The notes beneath the pieces are model-generated. The model did not search any database and was not told the origin of the DNA. It was given only the letters and a program-made list of their open reading frames with translations. A program made the translations under genes and the position numbers. A stretch of 10,165 nt of DNA from Planoprotostelium fungivorum (Eukaryota; Evosea; Variosea; Cavosteliida; Cavosteliaceae). Positions 1 through 5,714 of this stretch are shown piece by piece (position 1 is the first letter of the stretch; every line of letters starts with the position of its first letter). The stretch is taken from positions 1 to 10,165 of the forward strand of contig MDYQ01000447.1 of the NCBI GenBank assembly GCA_003024175.1, read 5' to 3'.

Positions 1-174
1 GTTTTCATAACCTTTAAATTTTTCACGTTAACAAACCGAGTTGCTAATAGCAACAGGCACGATATCAACCGTGTTTTTGTGTACTAATTTTAAATGGTTT
101 GAAAACAAACCCGCTGGACAATATATCAAAATATTATTCTTTACCAATAATCTAATATAGGGAATAGTGAGTAG

Positions 175-465
175 GGTGACTCTTGGAAGTTTGCCTTCAT
201 CCTTTTCGGAATTTCTCTTGGATTTGCAGTTGCTTCTTTCTTCTTCGGCTCATCAAACTGGGATGCCGTGCAAGCAGTTTGGGACTCTGTCAAAGAACTC
301 GCTGTTGTCTACCTTCTCTGGAGATCTCAAGTCCGCAGAGCTCCACAAGAAGGTCCAATAGCTGCTCCCTCCAATCAAATAGCGGATGTATCTGTCCCTT
401 TGATACAACAGATCCAAGATCAGGTCTCCCGATTAAGAAGGAGCTCATCTAGTGGCTCTGTCTGA
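175..465 (+). CDS. Probable C-terminal exon of a single-pass membrane protein, unrecognised
   Basis: The frame is open from just after an in-frame TAG at 172-174 to a TGA at 463-465 (96 codons). It begins with a strongly hydrophobic stretch of about 20 residues (FAFILFGISLGFAVASFFFG), which fits a transmembrane helix. A polar, partly basic tail follows, with an amphipathic segment (VPLIQQIQDQV) and a serine-rich end. No start codon precedes the hydrophobic stretch, so it is better read as the last exon of a spliced gene. Candidate acceptors are the AG at about 160 and the one at 188-189. Two other frames are also open here, but their composition is less protein-like. I do not recognise the family. 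An ATTAAA at about 493 could serve as a polyadenylation signal. Confidence 0.4.
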   Translation, partial: GDSWKFAFILFGISLGFAVASFFFGSSNWDAVQAVWDSVKELAVVYLLWRSQVRRAPQEGPIAAPSNQIADVSVPLIQQIQDQVSRLRRSSSSGSV

Positions 466-528
466 TAAAATGTGCACTAATTATAGTTTCATTAAATATG
501 TTCTTGCTCAATATTTCATAGTGCCAAG

Positions 529-717
529 ATGGGTGCTCCTCTTTATGTTTTTACCCGTGGTGTATGTGTATTGGGTAAAAAAATGGATGCTATTTACCCT
601 ATGTGGAATGACTCCAAGGTCCTGGGTTCAAAACTCAATGGAGCCATTTTTTTATCCAAGGGCTGCACATTTACGCTGTTTTCTGTTACTAGCGTAGGTT
701 GGATGCTGATATTATGA
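529..717 (+). CDS. Small ORF of uncertain reality (62 aa)
   Basis: A true ATG in a fair context (CAAGATGG) opens a 62-codon frame starting MGAPLYVF and ending at a TGA at 715-717. It contains several aromatic and cysteine residues but no domain I recognise. An overlapping open frame on the opposite strand (689-886) has equally plausible composition, so at most one of them is likely to be real. It may be an exon remnant or chance. Confidence 0.15.
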   Translation: MGAPLYVFTRGVCVLGKKMDAIYPMWNDSKVLGSKLNGAIFLSKGCTFTLFSVTSVGWMLIL

Positions 718-886
718 TGTCTCTGGCAAACAATACAGGTTCACAGTGATCTAGGTTTCTGTAGTTGACCTTAAGAAGATTATTCAAATACCATTCCTGT
801 TCCACAATGCTTAAGTAGTGATCCCAATTCTTATCATAAATTCTTATTTCAGCATATGAGAAAGAGTTAAATGCAGGACATGCAAA
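689..886 (-). CDS. Possible exon remnant, unrecognised
   Basis: On the minus strand an open frame has balanced, non-repetitive composition, including SYAEIRIYDKNWDHYL and further on CEPVLFARD. There is no ATG at its beginning; the longest open span starts at a GTG inside the neighbouring repeat unit, so it would have to be an internal or terminal exon. Its upstream edge coincides with the left boundary of repeat unit 1 at about 883. This suggests the unit inserted next to it and cut it off. No homolog is recognised. Confidence 0.22.
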   Translation of the reverse strand, partial: FACPAFNSFSYAEIRIYDKNWDHYLSIVEQEWYLNNLLKVNYRNLDHCEPVLFARDIIISASNLR

Positions 887-1261
887 CAGAGCAGCAGTGC
901 TGAGACCACCTCCTGGATGAAGATACAACACCTGCCCAAAGGTATTAGAGAGTATGTAAGTAGGAATCCCAGTGAATTCAAGGATTACCTTGATGAAATA
1001 TCAGCTGAAACCAAGTATCTCTGTACCATCAGCAAGCTAGTAAAGAAGAAAACTGGTCCAGATGCACGTTGCAACTTCACGCATAGCATAGATTTGCATT
1101 AGTCCCATAACATGTATGCAGTAACAACCATAGATCTTACTGCAACTCACGGTAAATGCTATTGCTACGGAAGACGTTGCAACCATAGAATCAGAAGAAG
1201 GATTTTACAAGCTGCTGAGAATACAGCAGATGACTCTGATGTTGATGTTGAAAATGAGTAA
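883..1261 (+). pseudogene. ORF A, copy 1 (broken), unknown family
   Basis: Unrecognised protein. The readable parts are MKIQHLPKGIREYVSRN, then FKDYLDEISAETKYL, a basic TISKLVKKKTGPDAR segment, a basic RIRRRILQAAEN block, and an acidic end (DDSDVDVENE) before TAA at 1259-1261. One base is missing just before the ATG at about 917 compared with the inverted copy, which shifts the frame upstream (RAAVLRPPPG lies in another frame). An insertion of about 100 bp (1066-1183) adds a TAG at 1100-1102. The clustered basic residues followed by an acidic tail would suit a nucleic-acid-associated or structural small protein, but this is only inference. ORF B lies about 225 bp downstream. Confidence 0.5.
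1066..1183 (+). repeat. Small insertion flanked by 10-bp direct repeats
   Basis: ACGTTGCAAC occurs at 1066-1075 and again at 1174-1183, bracketing about 98 bases absent from copies 2 and 4 at the same place. The flanking decamer contains the palindrome GTTGCAAC. The interior holds a hairpin (TGCAGTAA and TTACTGCA, with a 12-base loop). This is consistent with insertion of a very small element and target duplication, or with local duplication. Confidence 0.45.
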
Positions 1262-1319
1262 ATTTTAGTATTTCTGGGTAAAACATAGGAAAACAAGTAA
1301 ATCTTCTTTTTTATGCTCT

Positions 1320-1485
1320 TGATAAGCACTAAAAACACTAAAAACTTACTATATTTACTATAAATCTACTTTATATAACATTACCATCTTACCAATTTTT
1401 ACTATTCTTACTATTTGTTTATTTTTAATTTACACAGCAAAATTACTATATTTACTATAATATTACCTAATTACTACATTTTACT
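1320..1485 (+). other. TTACTAT-rich AT spacer before ORF B (copy 1)
   Basis: This segment is built of repeated ACTAT/TTACTA words and pyrimidine-rich runs. The last part (1440-1504, running into ORF B) is identical over about 64 bases to 2866-2929 of copy 2. It may be a promoter or leader of ORF B, or an intron end (TTTACACAG at about 1430 could act as an acceptor). The function is not determined. Confidence 0.35.
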
Positions 1486-1915
1486 ATGACTCAATGGTGG
1501 AACTTGGCATACAATGATGTAATCATTCAGCTCCCACAAAGCATTGTAGACTGCTTAAAACATAGGATACAGAATACAAAGATCAGAGGCAAGAAATGTG
1601 ATCTGAATGAAGAAAAGGAATCTGAGAATCTCAAAGGACTGTTTGAGAAAGAACTAACAACATATAACAACAAAAAGTAATGTATGAAAATGAACAATAA
1701 GAGATATGAGGAGAGGCTACAGGAATTGCTGGAAAGAGAAGGAAAAGGAATATGCAGCAGAAGTCAAAAGGGTACAAGTAGAATGTACCAGTGAGACAAT
1801 GTCTTTAGAGCTACAACTAGAAGAGATGTTGAAGACAATAGAGCAAAAGGACAAATTTATCACAAAGCAAATGATGGTGATTAGAGCATGTAAAGAAAAG
1901 TTGTAGCACCAATAG
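1486..1915 (+). pseudogene. ORF B, copy 1 (broken coiled-coil protein)
   Basis: It begins MTQWWNLAYNDVIIQLPQ and continues through a basic stretch (RGKKCDLNEEKE) to a TAA at 1678-1680. The same frame continues after that stop as MKMNNKRYEERLQELLE, where copy 2 runs on. A further single-base shift near 1730 moves the rest into another frame, which carries a coiled-coil-like stretch (VQVECTSETMSLELQLEEML, then KFITKQMMVIRACKEKL). It ends at a TAG (1904-1906) where copy 2 has GAA, and the ancestral TAG follows at 1913-1915. The full product would be about 140 residues: a tryptophan-containing head and a Glu/Lys-rich heptad tail. The family is unknown. Confidence 0.5.
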
Positions 1916-2126
1916 ATTTGCAAGAAACTGGCCTTTAATGCATCCTAAGCACACTCTATAGCAGTCTCTAAGGAAATACATGGCACATGATATAGCTTGC
2001 TTCACCTTTCAGGTTCAGCAAGCTGGCAAGATGTGTGTAGTGATTTCCCCCAAGACTGCATAAAATGCGCTCTTAGTGCATGAAAGCTTATAAAACATTT
2101 GTTATGGTCTGTACAAGTAATGAAGA

Positions 2127-2288
2127 TGTGTGCTCAGAGCATGCTTTGTACAGACACAAACAGATACACAAGACACAAGGCCCACCCACAAACCCTCATT
2201 AGCCTCTGCCTCTGTGAGGCATAGGCTACTATCTTTTAGTGTGCAGTAATTTCCACCCATTCTGTACAAAGCATGCTCTGAGCACACA
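2127..2288. repeat. Fold-back element with perfect 28-bp inverted arms
   Basis: The left arm 2127-2154 (TGTGTGCTCAGAGCATGCTT and on) and the right arm 2261-2288 are exact reverse complements over 28 bases, with a 106-base middle. No clear target duplication flanks the arms. The element lies inside the repeat unit; the matching region of copy 2 (about 3545-3633) shows only traces of the arms and has a shorter middle. It could be a MITE that entered the unit before duplication, or a structural terminus of the unit itself. Confidence 0.7.
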
Positions 2289-2538
2289 AAATCTTACAAA
2301 TGATTTGCAGAGAATTTACAAACTGATGTGGAAGCAAGCATTCAGTGTGTTTTTAGTTGTAGATAAATGCACTATAATATTCCCTTTTTATATGATGGCA
2401 TTCTAGCACAATAGATTTAATGTCAGGAATATTAGAACATGTTTGGAACACAGTAATTCACTTCATGCATTGAAACATTGTTCTGTTACAGTAACTACCC
2501 TGTTCTAATTACACTTGAATCTAATGTTACAATACATA

Positions 2539-2686
2539 CCAAAAGGTATCAGAGAGTATGCTCATTATAAGCAGGCTAGTAAAGAAGGAGACTGGACCAG
2601 ATGCAAGAGACAGAATCAGAAGAAGGATACTGCAAGCTGTTGAGAACACAGGTGATGACACTGATGTTGATATAGAGAATGAGTAA
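2539..2686 (+). pseudogene. ORF A, copy 2 (internally deleted)
   Basis: Only the start of the conserved core (PKGIREY) and the C-terminal part remain: a SRLVKKETGPDARDRIRRR block and the acidic end TDVDIENE with TAA at 2684-2686. About 25 codons between them are missing, and the two parts lie in different frames. The GAG TAA ATT at the end is the same as in copy 1, so the stop position is an ancestral feature of the unit. It shows that copy 1's insertion is secondary, because this copy reads straight through from GATGCAAGAGACAGAATC. Confidence 0.5.
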
Positions 2687-2910
2687 ATTGTATCATTTCA
2701 GAGTAAAACATAGTAAAACAGGTAATTCTTCTTTTTTGTACACTTGACAAGCACTGAAAACACTGATATCTTACTAAGATTACTATAAATTTATTTTATG
2801 CAACATTACCATCTTACCATTTTTTACTATTTTTACTATTTGTTTACTTTTAATTTACCCAGAGAAATTACTATATTTACTATAATATTACCTAATTACT
2901 ACATTTTACT

Positions 2911-3335
2911 ATGACTCAATGGTGGAACTCTGCATACAATGATATGGTCAGTCAGCTTCCACAAGGCATTGTGGACTGCTTAAAATATAGGATACAGAAT
3001 ATAAAGATTAGAGGCAAGAAGTGTGAGCTGAATGAAGAATCAGATAACCTCAAAGGACTATTTGAGAGAGAACTAATAATATATACAGCAACAAGAAACA
3101 ATGTATGAAAATGAACAATAAGAGATATGAGGAAAGATTACAAGAATTGCTAGAAGAGAAAGAGAAAGAGTCTGCAGCAGAAATCAAAAAGGTACAAGTA
3201 GAATGTACAAGTAAGACAATGTCTTTAGAGCTTCAGCTAGAGGAGATGCATAAGACATTAGATCAAAGAGACAAATTTATCACAAAGCAGATGATAGTAA
3301 TCAGAGCATACAAAGAAAAGTTGGAACATCAATAG
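2911..3335 (+). pseudogene. ORF B, copy 2 (one frame break, otherwise intact)
   Basis: The first part (2911-3108) starts MTQWWNSAYNDMVSQLPQ and ends at a TGA that overlaps the next ATG (3105-3108, ATGA). The second part (3105-3335) starts MKMNNKRYEERLQELLE and is rich in Glu, Lys and Leu with heptad-like spacing, ending EKLEHQ before TAG. In copy 1 the two parts lie in one frame, separated by a TAA. The ATGA overlap is therefore better explained by a length change in the preceding ACA-rich stretch (two bases longer here) than by two separate genes. The predicted product is a small coiled-coil protein of about 140 residues. I do not recognise it. Confidence 0.5.
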
Positions 3336-3610
3336 ATTTGCTAGAAGCTGGCCTTTATTGCATTTTAGGCACACTCTATAGCAGCCTCTAAGGAAACACA
3401 AGGCACACAATATAGCTTGCTTCACCTTTCAGGTTCAGCCAGCTGGTAAGAGATGTGGAGTGATTTCCTCCAAGACTGCATAAAATGCTCTTAGTGCATA
3501 AAAGCTTGTAAATACTTATAAAATATTAATATAGTAAGAGAAGGATGTGCACAAAGCATGCACAGAACAGATACAAAGAGAAACACAGAGCAGGGGATGT
3601 GCAGAGATTT

Positions 3611-3811
3611 CTACCCAGTCTGTATAAAGCATGGTGTTGGTTGACAGTTGGTGGAGACAGCATCTTGCAAGAGTCCCTCCAAAGAGGAGGAGAGGGGGTT
3701 AGAAGTTTGTGCAACGATATCAATACCCAGGTGGGGTTTCTTCTCATCTACCATGATCTTGACATTACATCTTTCACATTTTGTTCGTTTTTCGATACAT
3801 GAGACGAGCAA
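3611..3811 (-). CDS. Possible exon with a CxxC motif, unrecognised
   Basis: A minus-strand frame of 66 codons contains SCIEKRTKCERCNVKIMVDE, followed by KKPHLGIDIVAQ and a serine/leucine-rich part. The CERC pair plus an upstream Cys resembles half of a zinc-binding site, but no second pair is present. It opens with TTG rather than ATG, so it would be an internal or terminal exon. Its last codons and stop lie in repeat unit 2. A plus-strand frame (3648-3833) overlaps. Composition favours the minus strand slightly. Confidence 0.25.
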   Translation of the reverse strand: MLVSCIEKRTKCERCNVKIMVDEKKPHLGIDIVAQTSNPLSSSLEGLLQDAVSTNCQPTPCFIQTG

Positions 3812-4706
3812 TACAGCTCAATTCACGACATAAACATCTACAATTTTATTTGTTATCATACAGATGTCATTTGAAATCTTCTGACAATTATGTTCTGAAC
3901 TGTTGCAGTGTGATGAATACACTTTATAAGTGTAATCACGCCATCTGTTCACACCCAGGTTTCCAAACTCGATCAGGAAGAAGTAAGCATCAGAGAGATG
4001 CTCATTTTTGTGAAGAAGGGTGTCCTAAATGTTCTGATCGACAAGATTTGGCAGAGAACGTCTTAACAGTGAACAAACACCAATGTCATCACAAAGGTAT
4101 GATTTCATCATATGATTAGATCATATGTCATCATGTGACTCTACAGGATGCACATATGGTTCAAATTGACTTGATACATTGAAACGCCACTCTTTGAATG
4201 AGAGCTTGCATATTTTTGATGATGACTGCGTGGCCTGTCAAGAGATCATGAACATAAAATCTGAAATGAAAAGGAAGCAACAAGCTGCTGCTGATCTTGC
4301 CATCTACCCTCTGATTCACTCTCATCAAGGAGGGAAACGACCACGTGGAAGAGTTCCATCAGACTCTTTAGAGAACAGTCACACTTTCACTGTGCACAGT
4401 TTGATTACGTGGAGTTGGGTTCAAAACCATTTTTGAATGGCATGCCACACAAAAGACAGATCAGATCCATTCTTCAGTATCCTTTCAGTCCAGTACAAAT
4501 GGTAAGTCCCTCATTGTAACTGATGATGAGGCAGTCATCATCATCTTCTCAAATCTAGCGTCATCTTTGGAGGGTGAACCACAAGTGACAACTAATGCAT
4601 GTTCTCACCTGCGGGAATAATTCATCTTCCCATGATATTGCAGGGAGGGTGGCCTCTAATCAACATCAGATCGTGCAACCGTTATAATGTTACCCTGTTT
4701 CGCTGA
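3785..4706 (+). pseudogene. C2H2-type zinc-finger gene, three proposed exons, two lesions
   Basis: Proposed exons are about 3785-4096, 4147-4501 and 4644-4706. The first intron (4097-4146) is 50 bp, with AAAG/GTATGA and CTCTACAG/GA borders. The second (4502-4643) is 142 bp, with ATG/GTAAGT and a pyrimidine-rich ATATTGCAG acceptor, and rejoins in phase to 20 codons (GGWPLINIRSCNRYNVTLFR) and a TGA. The first finger-like motif is CNHAIC...KHQRDAH (C-x4-C-x13-H-x4-H). The second spans the first splice as CHHKGC...LKRHSLNESLH (C-x4-C-x12-H-x6-H). Inside the second, the codon before LDTLKRH is TGA (4167-4169), where Arg (CGA) is common in such fingers. Between 4295 and 4405 the readable frame shifts by two; the later part reads SHFHCAQFDYVELGSKPFL. 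A nucleic-acid-binding role is likely for the ancestor. The 5' start is not identified. The 4502 and 4644 junctions are inferred from consensus only. Confidence 0.5.
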
Positions 4707-4724
4707 GCGATTGTGTCCCTTGAT

Positions 4725-4764
4725 GATGTGATCTGCATCTAATTCACGAGATGAGATTCACATC
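4725..4764. repeat. Imperfect 16-bp stem-loop at the end of the SAP-like ORF
   Basis: GATGTGATCTGCATCT (4725-4740) and AGATGAGATTCACATC (4749-4764) pair almost fully, with an 8-base loop. The right arm touches the stop codon of the minus-strand SAP-like frame, so in that transcript the hairpin would begin the 3' UTR. It could equally be an old fold-back fragment. Confidence 0.35.
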
Positions 4765-5119
4765 ACATCATTTGTTCTTTATCACCTTTCGAGGCGTAGA
4801 ATCGGTTCAATCTATCCATTCGATCGTCTCTTGTTCCTTTTGTTGCTAGTCCAACCTTTCTGCACAAGGTTTTTAATGTCTGATCAGTCAGACACGACAG
4901 GAGCAAGGCAGGCGGTCCACTGAATTTTATCGTTTCAGTTAACTCCATTTCAACCTCCATGATGGGAGATGGGCTCAAAGATGAGACGCGGTTCCAAGTT
5001 GCAATTTTAATTCGATCTACAATTTCTAAACTACAGCGCCTGACGCCCTGGCAGAAAGGATCTGGAGACGTGAGACGAACGTTTTGAGTGAGGAGTTTAT
5101 CTAGGATACTCAAGACTAG
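4763..5119 (-). CDS. SAP-like domain protein (C-terminal part)
   Basis: The frame ends at TGA 4763-4765 and is open for about 118 codons. Near the C-terminus it has LKTLCRKVGLATKGTRDDRM followed by DRLNRFYAS. This matches the general layout of the SAP helix-extended loop-helix motif: Leu-Lys-x-Leu-Cys, Gly-Leu, Lys-Gly-Thr, then a second helix ending Arg-Leu. SAP motifs bind DNA or chromatin in nuclear proteins. The upstream part (LLTQNVRL, ATWNRVSSLSPSPIMEVEME) is unassigned. The start usually drawn (5113) is a TTG, so the protein must begin further upstream, by splicing or by fusion with the proline-rich frame at 5116-5253 through a one-base shift. The gene is convergent with the zinc-finger gene; only 56 bases separate their stops. 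SAP assignment is by motif eye-match only. Confidence 0.5.
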   Translation of the reverse strand, partial: LVLSILDKLLTQNVRLTSPDPFCQGVRRCSLEIVDRIKIATWNRVSSLSPSPIMEVEMELTETIKFSGPPALLLSCLTDQTLKTLCRKVGLATKGTRDDRMDRLNRFYASKGDKEQMM

Positions 5120-5253
5120 CCTCGATATACAGGAAAAGTATAATCAGGTTGGCAAATTACTTGATTAGGTTTAGGTTCTGCAGGATGAGAAGGTGCAGGA
5201 CGAGGCAGTTCGGGGAAATGAGGAGGTATGTAGGGGCAATCGTCACGCTGCAT
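5116..5253 (-). CDS. Proline-rich ORF directly upstream of the SAP-like frame
   Basis: It starts at ATG 5251-5253 and reads MQRDDCPYIPPHFPELPRPA and on through proline-rich sequence to FPVYRG and a TAG at 5116-5118 (45 aa). The frame stays open upstream through LKQPLVTV. Its end overlaps the beginning of the SAP-like frame, offset by one base. A single-base change near 5116-5120 would join both into one polypeptide of more than 160 residues, which is the simplest reading. The plus strand also has a moderately long frame here (QDEKVQDEAVRGNEEV), so strand is not certain. Confidence 0.35.
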   Translation of the reverse strand: MQRDDCPYIPPHFPELPRPAPSHPAEPKPNQVICQPDYTFPVYRG

Positions 5254-5329
5254 GACTGTAACCAGTGGCTGCTTCAAGGTATGTAACGCATTTTGTTTTT
5301 TTCCCCTTGGTTTCAGTCAACAAACGAAC

Positions 5330-5475
5330 AAAAGCGAGTCATCTCATGATCTGAAGATCACGTGATGGTGGGTGATTGATCACGCACGACCGCCATTCTT
5401 GTGAAACGGAGTTATAATTTCACTCCGTCTCTTAAAATCACTCGTGGCAGAGTGCCCTCATGAGGATCTCATGGC
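5330..5475. promoter_or_regulatory. CpG-rich candidate bidirectional promoter segment
   Basis: CpG density rises here compared with the left 5 kb. The segment contains the palindrome ATCACGTGAT (5357-5366, an E-box core CACGTG), and an ACGGAGT/ACTCCGT hairpin (5406-5412 with 5422-5428). It also has ATGGCGG starts facing both ways: AAGAATGGCGG on the minus strand (ATG at 5394-5396) and CTCATGGCGG on the plus strand (ATG at 5471). ATGGCGG near a start resembles the YY1-type element found at many animal transcription starts. This is inference; no TATA box was chosen. Confidence 0.3.
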
Positions 5476-5563
5476 GGAAGCAAAGGAAGAGGGATTCTCC
5501 AACTACAGAGTGGTCTCCTTGCCTTTTGCCTCCTTGTGTCTTTTGTATGATTTGACTGTATAG
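5471..5563 (+). CDS. Short 5' coding fragment starting MAEAKEEG, possibly a truncated first exon
   Basis: ATGGCGGAAGCAAAGGAAGAG encodes MAEAKEEG, a composition common at eukaryotic protein N-termini, in a good initiation context within a CpG-rich segment. The frame runs 30 codons (including FSNYRVVSLPFASLCLLYDL) to TAG at 5561-5563. Repeat copy 3 takes over at about 5555, so the natural continuation may have been displaced by that insertion and by the Gypsy fragment behind it. No downstream exon could be connected. It may be chance. Confidence 0.25.
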   Translation: MAEAKEEGFSNYRVVSLPFASLCLLYDLTV

Positions 5564-5714
5564 ATTTCCACACAGACTGCATATAGCGAGTACAGAGCGC
5601 GCGAACGCTTACAAATGTTTTGCAGAGGATTACCAAACAGAACACAGGAGGCAAGCATTCAGTGCGAGGTGAGTTGTAGAGAAATCCGCTATAATATTCC
5701 CTTTTACTATGATG
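5555..5714 (+). repeat. Repeat unit partial copy 3 (right end only, CpG-rich)
   Basis: It aligns by eye with 2242-2395 of copy 1: ATTTCCAC, CTTACAAATG, TTTGCAGAG, GCAAGCATTCAGTG and CTATAATATTCCC are shared in the same order. Where this copy has GCGCGCGAACGC, copy 1 has GCACACAAAATC, which is the pattern expected if CpG decayed to CpA in copy 1. Its right end abuts the Gypsy fragment directly at about 5714. Its left end merges with a short unrelated reading frame. Confidence 0.7.

Larger units (their letters stand above)
883..2395 (+). repeat. Repeat unit copy 1 (two-ORF unit, direct)
   Basis: This is the longest of four copies of a family seen only by self-comparison. In order it holds ORF A (883-1261), an AT-rich spacer with many TTACTAT motifs (about 1320-1485), ORF B (1486-1915), a conserved non-coding 3' part (about 1916-2126), a fold-back element (2127-2288) and a tail to about 2395 ending in CACTATAATATTCCC and a short T-rich stretch. 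Corresponding landmarks in copy 2 lie about 1420 bp downstream. The left edge is set where similarity to the inverted copy begins (CAAACAGAGCA). The right edge is set where similarity to the copy at 5555-5714 stops. No transposase, integrase or RT motif was found. Confidence 0.75.
2539..3633 (+). repeat. Repeat unit copy 2 (two-ORF unit, direct)
   Basis: This second direct copy starts inside ORF A at the sequence for PKGIREY and lacks the next stretch of about 75 bp that encodes the SRN...AET region. It also lacks the 98-bp-scale insertion seen in copy 1. It then follows copy 1 through the TTACTAT spacer, ORF B, the 3' region (CACCTTTCAGGTTCAGC and AAGACTGCATAAAATGC are shared) and the fold-back region. 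Similarity stops at about 3633, just inside the right fold-back arm. The fold-back arms here are degenerate. The two copies form a tandem arrangement with about 140 bp of unrelated sequence between them. Confidence 0.75.

Noticed and set aside
40-54. Palindrome GTTGCTAATAGCAAC
   Set aside because: Perfect but only 7-bp arms and isolated; expected by chance in a window of this size with no further context.
620-640. tRNA or SINE B-box (GGGTTCAAAACTC), also similar words near 4417 and 7384
   Set aside because: No matching A-box or cloverleaf arms around any of them; GGTTCAAA can arise by chance in AT-rich DNA.
3105-3108. ATGA stop/start overlap suggesting translational coupling as in bacteria
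   Set aside because: Copy 1 has both parts in a single frame separated by a stop, and the window has eukaryote-like introns, so a frame break is simpler.
883-3633. CRISPR-like tandem repeat
   Set aside because: Repeats are over 1 kb with coding content and diverged; there are no short regularly spaced repeats.
3781-5714. Assignment of the zinc-finger and SAP-like genes to a KDZ-type or other DNA transposon
   Set aside because: No transposase catalytic motif or terminal repeats were seen, so the idea is only a possibility.
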